Source: Halarcobacter bivalviorum (GTDB lineage Bacteria > Campylobacterota > Campylobacteria > Campylobacterales > Arcobacteraceae). From it: a stretch of 64,000 bases of DNA. The stretch covers positions 558,001-622,000 of the forward strand of contig NZ_CP031217.1 of NCBI RefSeq assembly GCF_003346815.1, written 5' to 3'. Positions 62,014 to 64,000 of the stretch are shown here, piece after piece (the first letter of the stretch is position 1; every line of letters begins with the position of its first letter). The notes under the pieces are model-generated. The model saw nothing but the letters and a program-made list of their open reading frames with translations, was not told the origin of the DNA and made no database searches. The position numbers were made by a program, and so were the translations under genes.

Positions 62014-62630
62014 TGGATAAAAAAGGTGCTATTTTAATTCTTTCAGGACCTAGTGGTTGTGGAAAGTCAACACTTTTAAAAAAAGTTTATGAAAATATTG
62101 AAGATTACTATTTCTCTATTTCTACAACAACAAGAGAACCAAGAGAGGGTGAACAAAATGGTGTTGACTATTTCTTTGTAAGAAAAGAGGATTTTGAAGA
62201 AGATATTAAAAATGGTCAATTTTTAGAGTGGGCAGAAGTTCATGGAAATTACTATGGAACTTCGTTAAAACCAATAAAAGAGGCTTTATCAGAAGGTAAA
62301 TTAGTGATTTTTGATATTGATGTTCAAGGACATGAAATAGTAAGAAAAAAACTAGAAAAAGTAGTTACCTCTGTATTTATTACAACACCATCTTTAGATG
62401 AGTTAGAAAGAAGATTAACTAATAGAGATACAGATACAAGTGCTGTAATTGCTAGAAGAATTGAAAATGCAAAATATGAAATCAAATCATTTCAAAAGTA
62501 TGATTATTTTATTGAAAATGATGATTTAGAAAAAGCAAGTAATGAGCTAATCTCTATTGCAAAAATAGCTAGAATAAAATCTAAGCTATTTGACAAAGAT
62601 GAGTTAATTAAGAACTGGTTAGGAAACTAG
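62013..62630 (+). CDS. gmk: Guanylate kinase
   Basis: 205 residues. It phosphorylates GMP to GDP. P-loop SGPSGCGKSTL at the N-terminus, GMP site FSISTTTREPREGEQNGVDYFF, GTS loop NYYGTSLKPI and VIFDIDVQGHEIVR, a lid RRLTNRDTDTSAVIARRIENA. Starts on the last base of the ChePep-like gene. Confidence 0.98.
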   Translation: MDKKGAILILSGPSGCGKSTLLKKVYENIEDYYFSISTTTREPREGEQNGVDYFFVRKEDFEEDIKNGQFLEWAEVHGNYYGTSLKPIKEALSEGKLVIFDIDVQGHEIVRKKLEKVVTSVFITTPSLDELERRLTNRDTDTSAVIARRIENAKYEIKSFQKYDYFIENDDLEKASNELISIAKIARIKSKLFDKDELIKNWLGN

Positions 62631-62632
62631 TC

Positions 62633-64000
62633 TTAATTAATCTGATCAAAACTTAAAGGTGCATCGAAGTAGTACCCTTGGCAGTAATCAACTCCAATTT
62701 CTTTAATTTGATTATAAATTTCTTCACTTGAAACAAACTCTGCAACTGTTGCAAAACCGAATCTCTTAGCAAATTCTGTAATTGTTTTTACAATAATTTT
62801 TTGATTTTCTGATGAATCAATATTTTTAATTAAACTACCATCTATTTTTACATATGAAATTTTTAAATTTACTAGCATATTAAAGTTTGAGTATCCAGCT
62901 CCAAAGTCATCAACCCCAACATTACAACCATAAGATTTTACTTTTTCAATAAATTTAAATACTTCAGAAAAATCTGAAATCTCTTCTGATTCTAAAATTT
63001 CAAATTCTAAAAGATGTGCATGTTCTTTATTCTCTTCTATAACAGAGTAAATATAAGACATAGTATTATCACTTGCAATATCTTCAAAAGAGATATTTAC
63101 AGCTACTCTTTTTGCTTTTTTAATAATTAAATTAAAAGCCTCATTAATCATAATTTTTATGATATTAGGATAAAGCTTAGCTTTTTTTGCAATATCTAAA
63201 AATTGAAATGGACTAACAACAGTTCCATCATCTTCTATATATCTTATAAGTGCTTCATATTTATATACTTCTTTTGTCTGAGTATTTACAATTGGTTGAA
63301 AATACCCTCTAAAGTTATCATTTTTAACACCATTTTTAATCTTTTTAATCCATTTGATATTCTCTTCAAATGATTCTTGAATATTAAATGAATCATCATA
63401 AATAAGAATTGGTTCAAATTTTCTTCTTGCATAAGAGACAACTCTTTGTGCATATTTATAGGCATTGGCATTTTCACTTTTTGCAATACCAATTGTGATA
63501 TTTAAATCAATCTCATGTTCATCGATATAAACAGGATCTTCTTCTATATAATTTTCAAAACTTTTACATAGTTCATATAGGTCTTGAACATCTGTATTAA
63601 ATTCATTCGCTACAACTAAAAACTTATCAGCTTCAATTCTGTAAATTCTAAAATCTTCTTTATTAAAAAACTTTCTTAATGAATCAGCAAATTCAATTAA
63701 TACTTTATCTCCATTTGTTTCACCAAAAAGGTCATTAATAGTAGAAAATTTATCTATATTAATCATTGCCATTAGACCTTGCTCTGTTATCTCAAGATCT
63801 TTTTTTAGTTTATTTCTATTAGGAAGATGAGTTAAGTTATCAACATATAAATCTTTTAATTCATGGTACAGTAATGATTGACTCATTAGTTGAAGAAGTT
63901 TTTTCATATCAATAGGTTTTAATACATATTTATCAACACCTATATCAATTGCTTCTAATAAATATTCTGTATTTGAAAAAGCAGTAGCTACGATAATTGG
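62633..64000 (-). CDS. Response-regulator GGDEF-EAL protein (5' truncated by the window edge)
   Basis: The frame is open to the right edge. Visible order: end of a receiver domain (PIIVATAFSNTEYLLEAIDIGVDKYVLKPID), a GGDEF domain and an EAL domain. The GGDEF site reads EADKF, so the cyclase is probably dead. The EAL keeps YEALIR, the Asn in VAVNIS, EILES, DDFGAGYSNF, KIDGS and QGYYFDAP, so it is likely an active c-di-GMP phosphodiesterase. It ends 3 bp past the gmk stop, converging with it. The input kinase is unknown. Confidence 0.9.
   Translation of the reverse strand, partial: PIIVATAFSNTEYLLEAIDIGVDKYVLKPIDMKKLLQLMSQSLLYHELKDLYVDNLTHLPNRNKLKKDLEITEQGLMAMINIDKFSTINDLFGETNGDKVLIEFADSLRKFFNKEDFRIYRIEADKFLVVANEFNTDVQDLYELCKSFENYIEEDPVYIDEHEIDLNITIGIAKSENANAYKYAQRVVSYARRKFEPILIYDDSFNIQESFEENIKWIKKIKNGVKNDNFRGYFQPIVNTQTKEVYKYEALIRYIEDDGTVVSPFQFLDIAKKAKLYPNIIKIMINEAFNLIIKKAKRVAVNISFEDIASDNTMSYIYSVIEENKEHAHLLEFEILESEEISDFSEVFKFIEKVKSYGCNVGVDDFGAGYSNFNMLVNLKISYVKIDGSLIKNIDSSENQKIIVKTITEFAKRFGFATVAEFVSSEEIYNQIKEIGVDYCQGYYFDAPLSFDQIN

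Overview
The window is AT-rich, gene-dense bacterial DNA. It most resembles a member of the Campylobacterota, probably of the Arcobacter group. Evidence: a MutS-HNH fusion (MutS7 type), an epsilon-type malate:quinone oxidoreductase, a NifU-like / small protein / murE block, a ChePep-like acidic protein next to gmk, and Campylobacterota-like codon use and short intergenic spaces. This placement rests on recalled gene families, not on a database search. No species can be named, and I see no phage, insertion sequence or CRISPR array.

Layout. 1-8.5 kb: end of a MutS7 gene; a TetR-controlled HPP membrane protein; MFS transporter; hisA-hisH; a ComF-like gene; an ArsR repressor with a Zn/Cd/Pb-type P-ATPase. 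8.5-8.8 kb: gene-free DNA with nested inverted repeats. 8.8-14 kb: lepA, an OmpA-like protein, prs and a porin. 14-18 kb: two different mnmA genes separated by a decayed piece of folK, then intact folK and an M24 peptidase. 18-22 kb: aroQ, an amidohydrolase probably of the futalosine pathway, sppA and a DEAD-box helicase.

22-40 kb is the most striking part, an acetate (short-chain acid) island. It holds ackA-pta plus a second ackA, two DUF485-actP symporter pairs, a DUF4212-symporter pair, two copies of a DUF294/CBS/cNMP protein with a DnaQ-like exonuclease, and a Cache-domain histidine kinase with an OmpR-type response regulator. Upstream of pta and of each symporter unit there are direct repeats TGCTA-N6-TGCTA with an exact 11-bp period. 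At two promoters they sit 10 bp upstream of a -10 box, and one array has seven sites. This is the layout of a PhoB/OmpR-type operator, so I propose an undescribed regulon run by the local two-component system.

40-46 kb: eight tRNA genes (Lys-Glu-Val-Asp, twice) behind a perfect consensus promoter, then pncC, mqo and ileS with a coupled 36-codon ORF. 46-48 kb: nifU-like gene, a helical protein and murE. 48-54 kb: a Fur-box-controlled TonB receptor operon with an AraC regulator. 54-58 kb: a MoxR/DUF58/BatA-like operon and a cysteine-less rhodanese. 58.5-64 kb: rpsB with a structured leader, tsf, a LolD-like ATPase, a ChePep-like gene, gmk and a REC-GGDEF-EAL gene that runs off the window.
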